64,000 bases of DNA from Polyangium jinanense (GTDB taxonomy: Bacteria > Myxococcota > Polyangia > Polyangiales > Polyangiaceae): the NCBI RefSeq assembly GCF_028435365.1, contig NZ_JAGTJJ010000002.1:806001-870000 (forward strand). The letters run 5' to 3'. The position numbers were made by a program, and so were the translations under genes. How positions within the stretch are numbered: the stretch's first letter is position 1; each line of letters starts with the position of its first letter. The notes beneath the pieces were generated by a model. That model saw only the letters and a program-made list of their open reading frames with translations, was not told where the DNA came from and ran no database searches. Shown piece by piece: positions 35,118 through 43,855 of the stretch.

Positions 35118-36868
35118 CCGGCACCACCTCCATTCTGCTGCCTGTTCGGGTCCGCCTGCCGAAGACGGGCCATCTGTTCACGGTCGCGGCCGAGGCTCAC
35201 CTCGCGACGTTTGTCCTGATCCAGGATGGCCAGGACCTCCTGCTCCTCTGCCTCGTACTCGGCCCGCAGTGCGAGGATCTGCGCCTCGACCTGCGCGCGC
35301 TTCCGCGCGAGATCACGCTGCTTGCGGTCCATCTCTTGCTGCCGCGTGATCGCCTCGGCGCGCTCTCTCGCTTCTTGCGCCTGCCGCGCCGACCCCGTGA
35401 GCACTCCCGCGGGCCCCACGTAGACGTCGAGCAGGTCGATCCCGTGCGCGCCCATGTGGAACTCGCGCACCTGGTTCGAGTGCGACATGCCCCTCGATTT
35501 GAGCACGTAAAGCCCGCGGTTCCGTTCGCCGCTGCCCTCGAGGAACTGCACGAGCAGCCACGTATCCATGAGCGACGAGATCCCCACGTCCGTCTCTTCG
35601 AGCGCGCCGCTGCCGGCCGTCAGGCTCGTGAAGATCGCGGAGATCCCGCGGCTCTTCAGGAAGTCGACGAGCCGCATGAGCATCGCGCGAACCTCGAAGT
35701 TCGATGCCACCATGGCGAGGTTCGTCACGGGATCGATCACGACCACGCTCGGATCGAAGGACTCGACGAGCCGGTGCATGTTCGCGAGGTGCATCTCCAG
35801 CCCGAAGAGCGTGGGGCGGGAGGCGTGGAACTGGAGCCGGCCCTGGTCGAGCCAGGGCTTCAGATCGAGGCCGATCGAGCGCATGTTGCGCACGAACTGG
35901 CCCTGCGACTCCTCGAAGGCGAAGTAGAGGCAACGCTCGCCGCGCCGGCAGGCGCTGTGGATCGCGTGCGCCGCAAGGCTCGACTTGCCCGTGCCCGGCG
36001 TCCCCGAGATCAGCACGCTCGACCCGCGGAAGATTCCCTTGCCGCCGAGCATGGCATCGAGGCGCGGCACGCCGGTCGACATGCGCTCCTCGGAGGCGGG
36101 GTGCGTCAGTCCGATCGAGGTCACGGGCACGACGGAGATGCCTCCGGCGTGGATGAGGAACGGATATTCGTTCGTCCCGTGCATCGTCCCGCGGTATTTG
36201 ACGACACGCAGGTATCGCGTCGCAACCCGCTCGTGCACGCGTTGTTCGAGCAGGATCACGCAGTCCGAGACGTATTCCTCGATCCCGTGCCGGGTGAGGG
36301 TGCCGTCGCCGCGCTCGCCCGTGATGATTGCGGTGACGCCGCGATCTTTCAGCCAGCGGAAAAGCCTCCGGAACTCGGAGCGCAGGATGCCTTCGTTGCC
36401 GAGGGCCGAGAACAGCGTCTCCAGCGAGTCGATGACCACGCGTTTCGCCCCGACCGACGAGATCGCGTATTCGAGCCGCACGAAGAGGCCATTGAGGTCG
36501 TAGTCCCCGGTCTCGAGGATCTCGCTCCGCTCCACGTGCACGTAGTCGATCGCCAGCTTTTTGCTGGCGACGAGACCGTCGAGGTCGAATCCGAGGGAGG
36601 CGACGCTCTGCGTGAGCTCGACCGCGGTCTCCTCGAACGCCACGAATACCCCTGGCTCGCCATGCTCGGTCGCGCCGCGGACCAGGTACTCCAATGCAAA
36701 GAGCGTCTTGCCCGACCCGGCGCTGCCGCATACCAGAGTGGTGCGCCCCCTCGGGAGTCCCCCGACCGTGATTTCATCGAATCCCTTGATGCCGGTCGGG
36801 GACTTTGCCAGAACGTTCAACGATTTTCTTGTCTCGACTACACCTGTCTTCGACTCGTATGTGTCCAT
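35114..36868 (-). CDS. kaiC: KaiC-type double-RecA ATPase with a C-terminal coiled coil
   Basis: 584 residues, against about 519 in cyanobacterial KaiC. The CI domain has Walker A GSAGSGKT (48-55) and catalytic EE (79-80). The CII domain has Walker A GTPGTGKS (289-296) and EE (319-320). The stretch matching the cyanobacterial dual phosphosite reads [13 protein letters not shown]426 is kept and the S431/T432 pair is S431/S432 here, with the same numbering by chance. ATPase and autokinase activity are therefore plausible. From about 495 to 575 the chain is a charged coiled coil ([20 protein letters not shown] and following), absent from cyanobacterial KaiC. It is first in the operon kaiC-kaiB-kaiB-histidine kinase. 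Confidence 0.94.
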   Translation of the reverse strand: MDTYESKTGVVETRKSLNVLAKSPTGIKGFDEITVGGLPRGRTTLVCGSAGSGKTLFALEYLVRGATEHGEPGVFVAFEETAVELTQSVASLGFDLDGLVASKKLAIDYVHVERSEILETGDYDLNGLFVRLEYAISSVGAKRVVIDSLETLFSALGNEGILRSEFRRLFRWLKDRGVTAIITGERGDGTLTRHGIEEYVSDCVILLEQRVHERVATRYLRVVKYRGTMHGTNEYPFLIHAGGISVVPVTSIGLTHPASEERMSTGVPRLDAMLGGKGIFRGSSVLISGTPGTGKSSLAAHAIHSACRRGERCLYFAFEESQGQFVRNMRSIGLDLKPWLDQGRLQFHASRPTLFGLEMHLANMHRLVESFDPSVVVIDPVTNLAMVASNFEVRAMLMRLVDFLKSRGISAIFTSLTAGSGALEETDVGISSLMDTWLLVQFLEGSGERNRGLYVLKSRGMSHSNQVREFHMGAHGIDLLDVYVGPAGVLTGSARQAQEARERAEAITRQQEMDRKQRDLARKRAQVEAQILALRAEYEAEEQEVLAILDQDKRREVSLGRDREQMARLRQADPNRQQNGGGAG

Positions 36869-37001
36869 ACGAACCCCAACTCCCGGACGAAATCATGTCA
36901 ATCGTTCGGGCGCAGATCGATCCACGCCGAACGGCTCATGGCCGCCGATGGATCCCGCACCGGCTCCATCTGGGGCATATCTTTTCGTGGATTTGACCTT
37001 A

Positions 37002-37026
37002 TTGCACAGAAATGAGCGCTGTGCAA
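37002..37026. promoter_or_regulatory. Perfect inverted repeat upstream of kaiC (candidate operator)
   Basis: TTGCACA (37002-37008) and TGTGCAA (37020-37026), separated by 11 bases, about 135-160 bases before kaiC. On the leftward strand, TTGCAC and AATAAG sit 17 bases apart across the repeat, so a weak promoter may overlap it. Not matched to a known regulator. Confidence 0.45.
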
Positions 37027-37137
37027 GACAGGATACAGGTTGTCACGGTCATACATCCCCCATCCGTCACCAACGATGACAATATCGTAGGAGGACGAGG
37101 CAATGTTGTCGAAAGAAAATCGCTCCAGCTGTGTGGC

Positions 37138-38295
37138 TTAATCCTGCTTCACCTTCCGCAGGAGCTCCTTCGTCAGATTCTTCTGGTGGGACTCCAATGT
37201 ACCACCGCCGATTTCCAGGAGCTTTGCGTCGCGCAGGAACCGCTCCACCTTGTACTCGTTACAGTATCCCCAGCCGCCGAGGACCTGCATCGCGTTGTCG
37301 GCGACTTCCTTGCCCACCGGCGCCGCGAAGAGTTTCGCCGCGTCCGTGCCGATGCGGTTGCGTTTGGCCGGGCCCACGTCCCGCGCCACGCTGTAGACGA
37401 GCGCCCGCGCGGCCTCGGTCTTCGCGTAACTCTCGCCGATGTAGCGCTGGATCTGTCCGTGCTCCGCGATCGACTTGCCGAAGCTCGTCCGCTCCGCCGC
37501 GTACCGCACCATGATGTCGAGACAACGATCCGCGATGCCGAGGCTCATCGCCGCCAGCGTGAGCCGCTCGATCTCGAGGTTGCGCATCATGTTGCGCACG
37601 CCCCCGCCCACCGTGCCGAGCACGTTCTCCGCGGGCACGAACACGTCGTCGAGCATGAACTCGCTCAAGGTGCTCGCGCGCATGCCCATCTTCTCGGTCT
37701 TCTTTCCGACGGAGAACCCAGGCGTGTTCCGCTCCACGACGAACGTCGTCACGTCGGCATCGACCTTCGCGTAGACGATGAACACGTCGGCATCGACCGC
37801 GTTCGTGATGAGCGCCTTGTGGCCCTTGAGCACGAACCCCTCGCCCTCGCGCCGCGCCGTGGTGCGCATCCCGAGCACGTCGGTGCCGCTCGACGGCTCC
37901 GTCATGCCCATCGCGCCGATCCACTCGCCCGAGATCACCTTGGACAGCCAGCGCTCGCGCTGCGCTGCGTTCGAGGCGTAGTAGAAGTTGTTCACGAACA
38001 GCACCGCGTGCGCGAGGTACGCGAGGCAGAAGCCCGGATCGCTCTTCGAGAGCTCGTGGTGCACGATCACCGCGCCCACGGCGTCCAGACCCGCGCCCCC
38101 GTCCTGCTCCGGGATCGTGAGCCCGAGCAGACCGAGCTCGCCGGCCTGCTTCAGCAAGGGAACGTTCAGCGTGCCCGTGCGATCATGCTCTTCCGCCTGC
38201 GGCTCCACCACGTCGCGGACGAAGTTCCGCACCATCTGGCGCAGCATCCGGTGCTCTTCGGTCGGGTTCTCGAGGTCGAAGACGACGTCGCTCAT
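37138..38295 (-). CDS. Acyl-CoA dehydrogenase, isovaleryl-CoA dehydrogenase-like active site
   Basis: 385 residues. FAD enzyme that introduces a C2-C3 double bond in an acyl-CoA. Landmarks are GLLGLTIPEQDGGAG, GAMGMTEPSSGTDV, GHKALITNA, and the C-terminal RFLRDAKLLEIGGGTLESHQ. Most family members have the catalytic Glu in a YEGT-like motif; here that position reads IGGGT. Isovaleryl-CoA dehydrogenase also lacks that Glu and uses one in an earlier helix, matching LEIERLTLAA here. A role in leucine or branched-chain degradation is therefore likely but not proved. ATG 38295 is chosen over 38340 from family alignment. It is upstream of the Kai operon on the same strand, 269 bases away. Confidence 0.9.
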   Translation of the reverse strand: MSDVVFDLENPTEEHRMLRQMVRNFVRDVVEPQAEEHDRTGTLNVPLLKQAGELGLLGLTIPEQDGGAGLDAVGAVIVHHELSKSDPGFCLAYLAHAVLFVNNFYYASNAAQRERWLSKVISGEWIGAMGMTEPSSGTDVLGMRTTARREGEGFVLKGHKALITNAVDADVFIVYAKVDADVTTFVVERNTPGFSVGKKTEKMGMRASTLSEFMLDDVFVPAENVLGTVGGGVRNMMRNLEIERLTLAAMSLGIADRCLDIMVRYAAERTSFGKSIAEHGQIQRYIGESYAKTEAARALVYSVARDVGPAKRNRIGTDAAKLFAAPVGKEVADNAMQVLGGWGYCNEYKVERFLRDAKLLEIGGGTLESHQKNLTKELLRKVKQD

Positions 38296-38438
38296 GCGCG
38301 GGACACTAGCACGAGAGGCTCCGAGAACGTCCCCATCCAACGCTCGGGGCTACGCCCGGACAAGCCGGGCTCCGCCCCCACCCCCGCGACGAACCTTCCC
38401 ACTCCGGCCGGGCACGCCCTTCGCAACGCCTCGGAGCG

Positions 38439-38597
38439 ATGCTGGTCTTCTGGGGACTCACCGTGGGCGCGTTCCTCGCCTGGCTGCTCGCCGTGACGGG
38501 CGTCTACGAAGCAGGCCCGTGGATCCATGTCCTGCTCGTCATCTCCATCGCCTTCGCCGTGACGGGACTCCTGTTCCGCCCGATCGGCCGGCGCTGA
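38439..38597 (+). CDS. 52-residue two-TM membrane protein (lmo0937-like)
   Basis: The short frame reads MLVFWGLTVGAFLAWLLA, then IHVLLVISIAFAVTG and ends in FRPIGRR. GGAG lies just before ATG 38439. Two hydrophobic helices are joined by a short polar turn. The length and the IHVLLVI signature fit the lmo0937-type family of tiny membrane proteins, often induced by stress. It lies 45 bases before the metallo-hydrolase gene and may share its transcript. Confidence 0.6.
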   Translation: MLVFWGLTVGAFLAWLLAVTGVYEAGPWIHVLLVISIAFAVTGLLFRPIGRR

Positions 38598-38642
38598 GAA
38601 AAACCGTTCCCCGCGCGGTGCGTCACGCCTATACCGGCGCCC

Positions 38643-39524
38643 GTGCGCCCCGAAAGCCTGTTTTTCCGGCCGGATGAGCTCGCCCCGAAGGGCCCGGCCG
38701 ACCGCCCCTCCGTGACCGTCCGCTGGCTCGGCACGGCGGGCTTCGAGATCACCTGCGAGGACCACGTCCTCCTGCTCGATCCCTACGTCACGCGCGCCTC
38801 GCTCGCCCGATGCATCACCTCCCCGCTCGCCCCGGACCTCGGCGCGATCGGACGCTACATCCGCCGCGCGGACGCGGTGATCGTCGGCCACACGCACTTC
38901 GACCACGCCCTCGACGTCCCCGTCATCGCCAAGCGCACCGGCGCGCGCGTCTTCGGCTCCCGCTCCGCCGCCGCGCTCTGCCGCGCCGCGGGCGTGCCCG
39001 AAGCCCGCGTCGAGGTGGTCGAGCGCGAGCCTGGACAAACGCCGATCGTCCGCGAAGTCGGCCCGTTCCGCCTGCGCTTCGTCCCGAGCGCGCACTCGCG
39101 CTTCGCTCTCGGCCGCGTGCCGTTCCCGGGCGACATCGACGACTGCGACGCCGTCCCCGTCCGCACCGAGGGCTACCGCTGCGGGGCCGTCTTCCGCGTG
39201 GAAATCGAGGTCGCGGGCCGCACGATCGTGCACCTCGGCAGCGCCGAGCTCTTGCCCGACGAGCCCGCGCCGCGGCACGTCGACCTGCTCCTGCTCTGCG
39301 TGGCGGGCTGGCGCAGCGGCGTCGACCTGCCCGAGCGCGTGATGCGCGCCGTCGCGCCCGAAACCGTGCTCCTCTCGCACTGGGACGATTTCTTCCGGCC
39401 GCTGCACGAGCCCGTGCACGTCCTGCCAGCCGTCGGCATGGCCCCGCTCGCCGAGCGGCTCACGCGCGCGTCGCGGGACGTGCGCGTCGGCGCGCTCCCG
39501 CTGCTCGGCGACCTCTTCCTTTGA
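38643..39524 (+). CDS. MBL-fold metallo-hydrolase
   Basis: 293 residues, GTG start. The metal motif HTHFDH (HxHxDH) is intact. Later fold elements are VPSAHSRFALG and SHWDDFFRPL. The segment that in related UlaG-like proteins reads HAGD or HLGD is HLGSAEL here, so the bridging Asp appears replaced by Ser, which may change metal loading. No signal peptide, hence probably cytosolic. The substrate is not evident; the family includes phosphodiesterases, lactonases and thioesterases. A convergent hairpin follows. Confidence 0.83.
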   Translation: MRPESLFFRPDELAPKGPADRPSVTVRWLGTAGFEITCEDHVLLLDPYVTRASLARCITSPLAPDLGAIGRYIRRADAVIVGHTHFDHALDVPVIAKRTGARVFGSRSAAALCRAAGVPEARVEVVEREPGQTPIVREVGPFRLRFVPSAHSRFALGRVPFPGDIDDCDAVPVRTEGYRCGAVFRVEIEVAGRTIVHLGSAELLPDEPAPRHVDLLLLCVAGWRSGVDLPERVMRAVAPETVLLSHWDDFFRPLHEPVHVLPAVGMAPLAERLTRASRDVRVGALPLLGDLFL

Positions 39525-39536
39525 CCTGAAAGGATT

Positions 39537-39576
39537 CCCTCTCCCCAACCCCTCTGAGAGGGGCAGGGGGTGAGGG
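39537..39576. terminator. Imperfect hairpin between convergent genes
   Basis: C-rich arm (CCCTCTCCCCAACCCCTCT) and G-rich arm (AGGGGCAGGGGGTGAGGG) around a GAG loop, followed by TCTTT. It lies between the metallo-hydrolase stop and the NYN gene stop and could end both transcripts. Confidence 0.5.
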
Positions 39577-39585
39577 TCTTTCCGC

Positions 39586-40545
39586 CTACTCGCGCGCCCG
39601 GATCGCCGCGTTCCCGTCGGGCGCGTGATAGACCTCGATGAGCCGCGACGTCACGAGATGCTCGAGCATGCGGCGGCGCGCGTCGGGCGACGGATCGAGC
39701 CGGTTCGACTGCCATCGCGTCACGAAGTAGTTCGCCCCGACGTAGCCGTTGCGCAGCCTGCGCTCGGCGGCGCGCAGCTCCTCGATGAACACCGACTCGT
39801 CGTCGGACGGCTCGTACGAGGGCGGCGCCGGTTCGGGCGCGTCCGGGTCGGCGTCGTGCGGGTCTTCGCACTCGTCGTGCGTCGGTTCGCGCGGCACCGT
39901 TCCTGCGGGCGGCGTGGGCACGGCGGGGGGAATGTCCTCGCTCGCCCAGCGCGGCTCGGGCCCGGGCGGCGCGGGCGCGCCGGAGCCCTCGGTATCCTCG
40001 AAAAACGAGATCCCTTCGAGCAGATCGATGTGATCGAACGCTGCCTTGCGCAGCCGCGTCGACAGCCCCGCGCGCCCCCACGTCGACACGTATGCCTGGC
40101 GGCCGAGCTGCCGCACGCCTTCGACGGCCGGCGCGTGATCGGAGTCGCCCGAGACGAGCACGAGCACGTCGAACGCGTTGACGGCCGCGAGGCGCAGCAT
40201 GTCCGCGACCATCGAGGTGTCGACCTCTTTTTCCTGTGTATACCGGTTCTCGGCCCCGCAAGCCGCACACTGGAACATCGTCGTTTTGCGGGGGAAACGC
40301 TTCACGAAAAAGCCGGGCTGCACTTCGAGCATGTCGAGGAAGCCTGCGAGCTTCTTCTGCCCTTCGGTCACCGCGGCCGATCCGATCTCGATGCCGGTAT
40401 AGTAATAAGCGCCCCAAAGCAGCGATCCGCCCACGCGTTCGACGAGCCAGCGCGAGAGTTTGGGAAACGCGAGCCTTCGGCCTCCCGCCTCGTCACGCCA
40501 ACCGGAGTGGAAATTCTTGCCGTCGAAGAAAATACAGACGCGCAT
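39586..40545 (-). CDS. LabA-like NYN-domain protein with a C-terminal winged-helix-like domain
   Basis: 319 residues. The NYN (PIN-like) domain has IFFDGKNFH (D8), KEVDTSMVADML (D109) and VLVSGDSDHAP (D134, D136), the acidic cluster of a metal-dependent RNase. A CxxC knuckle (C93, C96) sits in the usual LabA insertion. A Pro/acidic linker (about 185-250) leads to a C-terminal ~70-residue domain (YVGANYFVTRWQSN, MLEHLVTSRLIEVYH) like a winged helix. In cyanobacteria LabA acts in the KaiC-dependent output pathway, and a kaiBC operon lies 2.7 kb away here. RNA cleavage is inferred, not shown. ATG 40545 is used; a GTG one codon earlier is possible. Confidence 0.82.
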   Translation of the reverse strand: MRVCIFFDGKNFHSGWRDEAGGRRLAFPKLSRWLVERVGGSLLWGAYYYTGIEIGSAAVTEGQKKLAGFLDMLEVQPGFFVKRFPRKTTMFQCAACGAENRYTQEKEVDTSMVADMLRLAAVNAFDVLVLVSGDSDHAPAVEGVRQLGRQAYVSTWGRAGLSTRLRKAAFDHIDLLEGISFFEDTEGSGAPAPPGPEPRWASEDIPPAVPTPPAGTVPREPTHDECEDPHDADPDAPEPAPPSYEPSDDESVFIEELRAAERRLRNGYVGANYFVTRWQSNRLDPSPDARRRMLEHLVTSRLIEVYHAPDGNAAIRARE

Positions 40546-40873
40546 CACACCGCCGCTCGAAACAAAGAATCCGTCGCCCCTTCGAGATGCCGATCACGGC
40601 CATTGACGATCCCATCACGCGATCGCGGGGGCGGGGTGTCTTAGTCCGAGGCTCCGCGTCCGGTCAACCCGCTTTCTCGGCCGAAAAAAACGGCTTGTGC
40701 GACGCAGGGCTCCTGCCCACCGGGCCCGCTCACGCTTTCGCCGTCATCGTAGTGTTATGGTCGGCCGTACCCTGGTCCGACGACGTGGCGCTCCGTCCCG
40801 CTTGCAGGTCTTTGGGAGCCCCCAAACGATCTCGACTCGCGCTCTTGCCTCTGCTGGGTATTCTTGGGGGCGC
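40546..40873. other. Divergent promoter region
   Basis: 328 bases between the NYN and VWA-FHA gene starts. It contains an AT-richer patch at 40675-40700 and another at 40745-40760 where promoters are likely. No clear inverted repeat, RNA gene or coding frame was found. Confidence 0.3.
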
Positions 40874-42547
40874 ATGCCCGGTCCTGCCCTCGATCTGTCG
40901 CTCGCGCTCGATGTCCGGAGTGTCCCTCCGGGCACCACGCAGCGCGCGCACCTCGTCATCGAGGTTTCGGCCGCGCTCCCCGAGGATGAACGGCACGAGC
41001 GGCCGCCCCTCGCGCTGGTGTTCGCCATCGATGTCTCCGCGTCGATGTGGGGTCAGCCGATGGAGCAAGTCGTGCGCTCCATCGAGCGGATGGTGGAGCT
41101 GCTCGATCCCACCGATCGCGTGGGGATCGTCTCGTTCTCCGAAGGCGCGGAGATCGTCGCGGAGCTCGAGCAGCTCGACGCGCCCGCGCGGCGCAGGCTC
41201 GCGGGCAGCTTGCGGCGCATCGATCCCGAGGGCGGCACCGACATGGAGAGCGGCCTGCGCACGAGCCGCAGCGCGCTCGGCCCGCGCGTGCCCGCGGAGC
41301 GACGTGGCATCCTCCTGCTCAGCGACGGCGATCCGACGCTCGGGGATCGTCGGCCCGAGGCGCTCGCCGAGATCGCAGCCACGTTCCGCTCGGATGCAAC
41401 GGTCTCCACGCTCGGCTACGGCGAAGAGCACAACGAAGACATCCTGCGGCGCATCGCGGTCGCGGGCGGCGGCCAGTATTATTATGTGCGGGATCCGGCG
41501 CTCTGCGCGACCGAGCTCGCGCTCGCCGTGGGCGCGACGGGCGACGCGGTCGCCGAGGGCGTGTCGGTCGACGTTTCGCCTGCGCGCGGCGTCGACATCA
41601 TCCGCATCGCGGGCGACGTGCGCGTGCGCAAGACCATGGGCGCGGCGCGCGTGGAGCTGCCGGACCTCCAGCCGGGCGAACACGCGTCGCTGATCGTCGA
41701 GGTCGCGATCGAGCCCGGCGCCTCGGCGAACGGGCCCTTCGAGGTCGTGCGCGCGCGCCTCGCGCATCGCCGCCCGGGCGCTTCGGACGTGCACGTCCTC
41801 GAGCGCGCGATCGGCGCCTTCGTGCAGGACGGCGTGCCCGAGCGCGACCCTTCGGCGCGGGCGCGGGTGCTCGTCGCGCTCGCGGAGGAGGCGCGCACCG
41901 CGGCGCGCGTGCTTGCGGATCAGAGCTCGTTCGAGCTGGCGGCGGCGCTGCTCCGGCGCGCGGTGGACGGCATGCGCGCGGAGGCTGATCTGCTGGGGTT
42001 CGGGGCGCAGGACGCCGAAGGCGATCCGGAGCCCCGAGCGTGGAACGACGAGGACGGCACGCCGCTCGGCGAAACGATCGCGCAGCTCGCGGAGGAGGCG
42101 GAGGTCCTCGCGAAGAAGCCGAACCCTGCGGCGTATCGCCTCTTCCGCAAGGCCCAGGCGGGCCGCGCCGCGGCGGCTTCACGCCGCGCGGGCGCAAGCC
42201 AGGCGGGCCCTCTCAGCCGCCGCGCCATGGCCACCATCGCGGGAAACCTCCCCCGCGCCCGCCTGCTCGTCGTGCAAGGCAATGGCCCGAACGATGGGTA
42301 TCGCCTCGAAGGCACCACGATCACAATCGGCCAGACAAACCACGCGCAGATCCGCCTCGAAGGCAAGGACGTCGCGCGCGAGCATTGCTCGATCGTGGGG
42401 CAGGATGGCAGGTTTTGGCTGACCGACCTCGGCGGCGGCAGCGGCACGCTCGTCAATGGCAAGAAGATCACGGCGCCGGCGGCGCTCAAGCCTGGGGACG
42501 TGATCGGGGTCGGTGAGTTCGAGCTCAAATACGAAGAAGAACGATAG
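40874..42547 (+). CDS. VWA and FHA domain protein
   Basis: 557 residues, no signal peptide. A VWA domain (about 45-215) has a complete MIDAS: FAIDVSASM (DxSxS), GGTDM and LLSDGDPTLG. It is followed by a beta-rich VIT-associated-like region and a helical stretch. A C-terminal FHA domain (about 465-555) has TITIGQTNHAQIRLEG, REHCSIV and GSGTLVNGKKI, which recognises phosphothreonine. The combination suggests a scaffold that binds a metal-dependent partner at one end and a phosphorylated protein at the other. Ser/Thr kinases elsewhere in the window could supply the phosphate, but no direct link is shown. ATG 40874 has GGGGG upstream. Confidence 0.88.
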   Translation: MPGPALDLSLALDVRSVPPGTTQRAHLVIEVSAALPEDERHERPPLALVFAIDVSASMWGQPMEQVVRSIERMVELLDPTDRVGIVSFSEGAEIVAELEQLDAPARRRLAGSLRRIDPEGGTDMESGLRTSRSALGPRVPAERRGILLLSDGDPTLGDRRPEALAEIAATFRSDATVSTLGYGEEHNEDILRRIAVAGGGQYYYVRDPALCATELALAVGATGDAVAEGVSVDVSPARGVDIIRIAGDVRVRKTMGAARVELPDLQPGEHASLIVEVAIEPGASANGPFEVVRARLAHRRPGASDVHVLERAIGAFVQDGVPERDPSARARVLVALAEEARTAARVLADQSSFELAAALLRRAVDGMRAEADLLGFGAQDAEGDPEPRAWNDEDGTPLGETIAQLAEEAEVLAKKPNPAAYRLFRKAQAGRAAAASRRAGASQAGPLSRRAMATIAGNLPRARLLVVQGNGPNDGYRLEGTTITIGQTNHAQIRLEGKDVAREHCSIVGQDGRFWLTDLGGGSGTLVNGKKITAPAALKPGDVIGVGEFELKYEEER

Positions 42548-42552
42548 TGGAA

Positions 42553-42568
42553 AGGCCCCTCCGGGCCT
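42553..42568 (+). terminator. Small hairpin after the VWA-FHA gene
   Basis: AGGCCC (42553-42558) and GGGCCT (42563-42568) with loop CTCC, five bases after the stop. No T-tract, so it is a weak terminator or an RNA 3' stabiliser. Confidence 0.35.
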
Positions 42569-42593
42569 CGCGCGTTTCCGTCCTTTGCTTCCC

Positions 42594-43619
42594 ATGCGCC
42601 TCGATTCTCGCCCTGCCTTCCTCGTTGCCGCTCTCACGCTGATCACCGCGGCATCCTTCGCCGCGTGCAGCTCCTCCGAGAACAAACCCACCGGCGGACA
42701 GGCCGTGCCGAGCACGACAGAGGCCGCTCCCGTGGGGTCCACGATGCCCGTGGTCACGGAGGCGGTCGCGGAGGCGGACGCGGGCACGGACGCGGGCGCG
42801 GAAGCGGACGCTTCCACGGCAGCGATTGCCGACGCGGGCGCGGACGCGGAGGCTGACGGCGGAACCCCGCCCGTTTGTCCTTCCGGCATGATCAAGATCG
42901 GCCGTTACTGCGTCGACCGCTGGGAGGCGCACCTCGCCACGAAGACCGCGGACGGCGCCATCACGCCCTGGCCCCATTACGATCGCCCCGAGAAGGGCAC
43001 GTTTTACCTCGCCATGAGCGCGCCCGACGTCTACCCGCAGGCCTACATCAGCCGCGTCGAGGCCGCCGAGGCTTGCGCGCACGCGGGCAAACGCCTGTGC
43101 AGCCGCGCCGAATGGACGCGCGCCTGCAAGGGCCGCATGGGCTACCGGTATCCGTACGGCAACAACGGCAAGCGTGGCGCTTGCAATACCGGCAAGCTCC
43201 ACCTCCTCGAGAGATTTTACGGCCGGAGCCGCGGCGCCTGGACGTACGAGGTCTTCAACGACCCGAGGCTCGACCGCGAGCCCGGCTTCCTCGCCAAGTC
43301 GGGCGCGTACGCGACCTGCGGCAGCGACGAAGGCGTCTTCGACATGGTCGGCAACCTGCACGAGTGGGTGAGCGACGCCGTCGACTCCGATATCGAGGAC
43401 GTCCTCGCGCGGGACGAGGTCGAGCGGAAGAAGCAGCCCTGGAAAGTGGGAAATGGCATCTTCATGGGCGGGTTTTTCAGCACCACCCAGGAGCACGGCC
43501 CGGGCTGCTCGTTCACCACGGTCGCCCACGAGCCGGCCTACCACGACTATTCGACGGGATTCCGCTGCTGCATGGACGCGCCCGGGGCCGAGAGGAGGCC
43601 CCGTACGAAGAAGCGCTAG
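42594..43619 (+). CDS. FGE-fold lipoprotein
   Basis: 341 residues. A lipoprotein signal (TAASFAAC) is followed by an acidic Ala/Asp/Glu linker (to about 95) and an FGE-sulfatase-like domain. Landmarks are CPSGMIKIGRYCVDRWEAHL, GKRLCSRAEWTRACKG, FDMVGNLHEWVSDAVD and YSTGFRCCMDA. The paired CC near the C-terminus and the Cys in the GPGCSFTTVAHEP segment are also in the C-terminal domain of the large protein at 56598-59732, making these two a subfamily apart from the one at 4692. Whether any Cys is catalytic is uncertain. Probably a surface or periplasmic binding protein. It overlaps a convergent small lipoprotein gene by four bases. Confidence 0.83.
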   Translation: MRLDSRPAFLVAALTLITAASFAACSSSENKPTGGQAVPSTTEAAPVGSTMPVVTEAVAEADAGTDAGAEADASTAAIADAGADAEADGGTPPVCPSGMIKIGRYCVDRWEAHLATKTADGAITPWPHYDRPEKGTFYLAMSAPDVYPQAYISRVEAAEACAHAGKRLCSRAEWTRACKGRMGYRYPYGNNGKRGACNTGKLHLLERFYGRSRGAWTYEVFNDPRLDREPGFLAKSGAYATCGSDEGVFDMVGNLHEWVSDAVDSDIEDVLARDEVERKKQPWKVGNGIFMGGFFSTTQEHGPGCSFTTVAHEPAYHDYSTGFRCCMDAPGAERRPRTKKR

Positions 43620-43801
43620 TTCGACTGCGTATCGGGCGCGGCCGGGCCGTCCGGCGTGGCCGTCCCAGGCGCTTCGTTCGTGACGGGTGCGATCGGCCCC
43701 GTGGGCGTTTTGGGCGGTTTGTCCTTGGGCAGAGGCTCGCGACAGGCGGCGGCGAGCGTCAGGGCGGCGAGCAGCAGGGTCTTCGGGACGACGGATCGCA
43801 T
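43616..43801 (-). CDS. Small lipoprotein with a Pro/Thr-rich tail
   Basis: 61 residues. A lipoprotein signal (LLLAALTLAAAC) is followed by a disordered Pro/Thr/Lys/Asp segment. ATG 43801 has a strong GGAGG, but only one to two bases from the start, which is closer than usual. It shares its last four bases with the convergent FGE gene. No domain. It could be a true tiny lipoprotein. Confidence 0.6.
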   Translation of the reverse strand: MRSVVPKTLLLAALTLAAACREPLPKDKPPKTPTGPIAPVTNEAPGTATPDGPAAPDTQSN

Positions 43802-43855
43802 ACCTCCGATGTGACGAGACCCGCCTGCCTCGTCAATCGGGCAACATCGACGATT

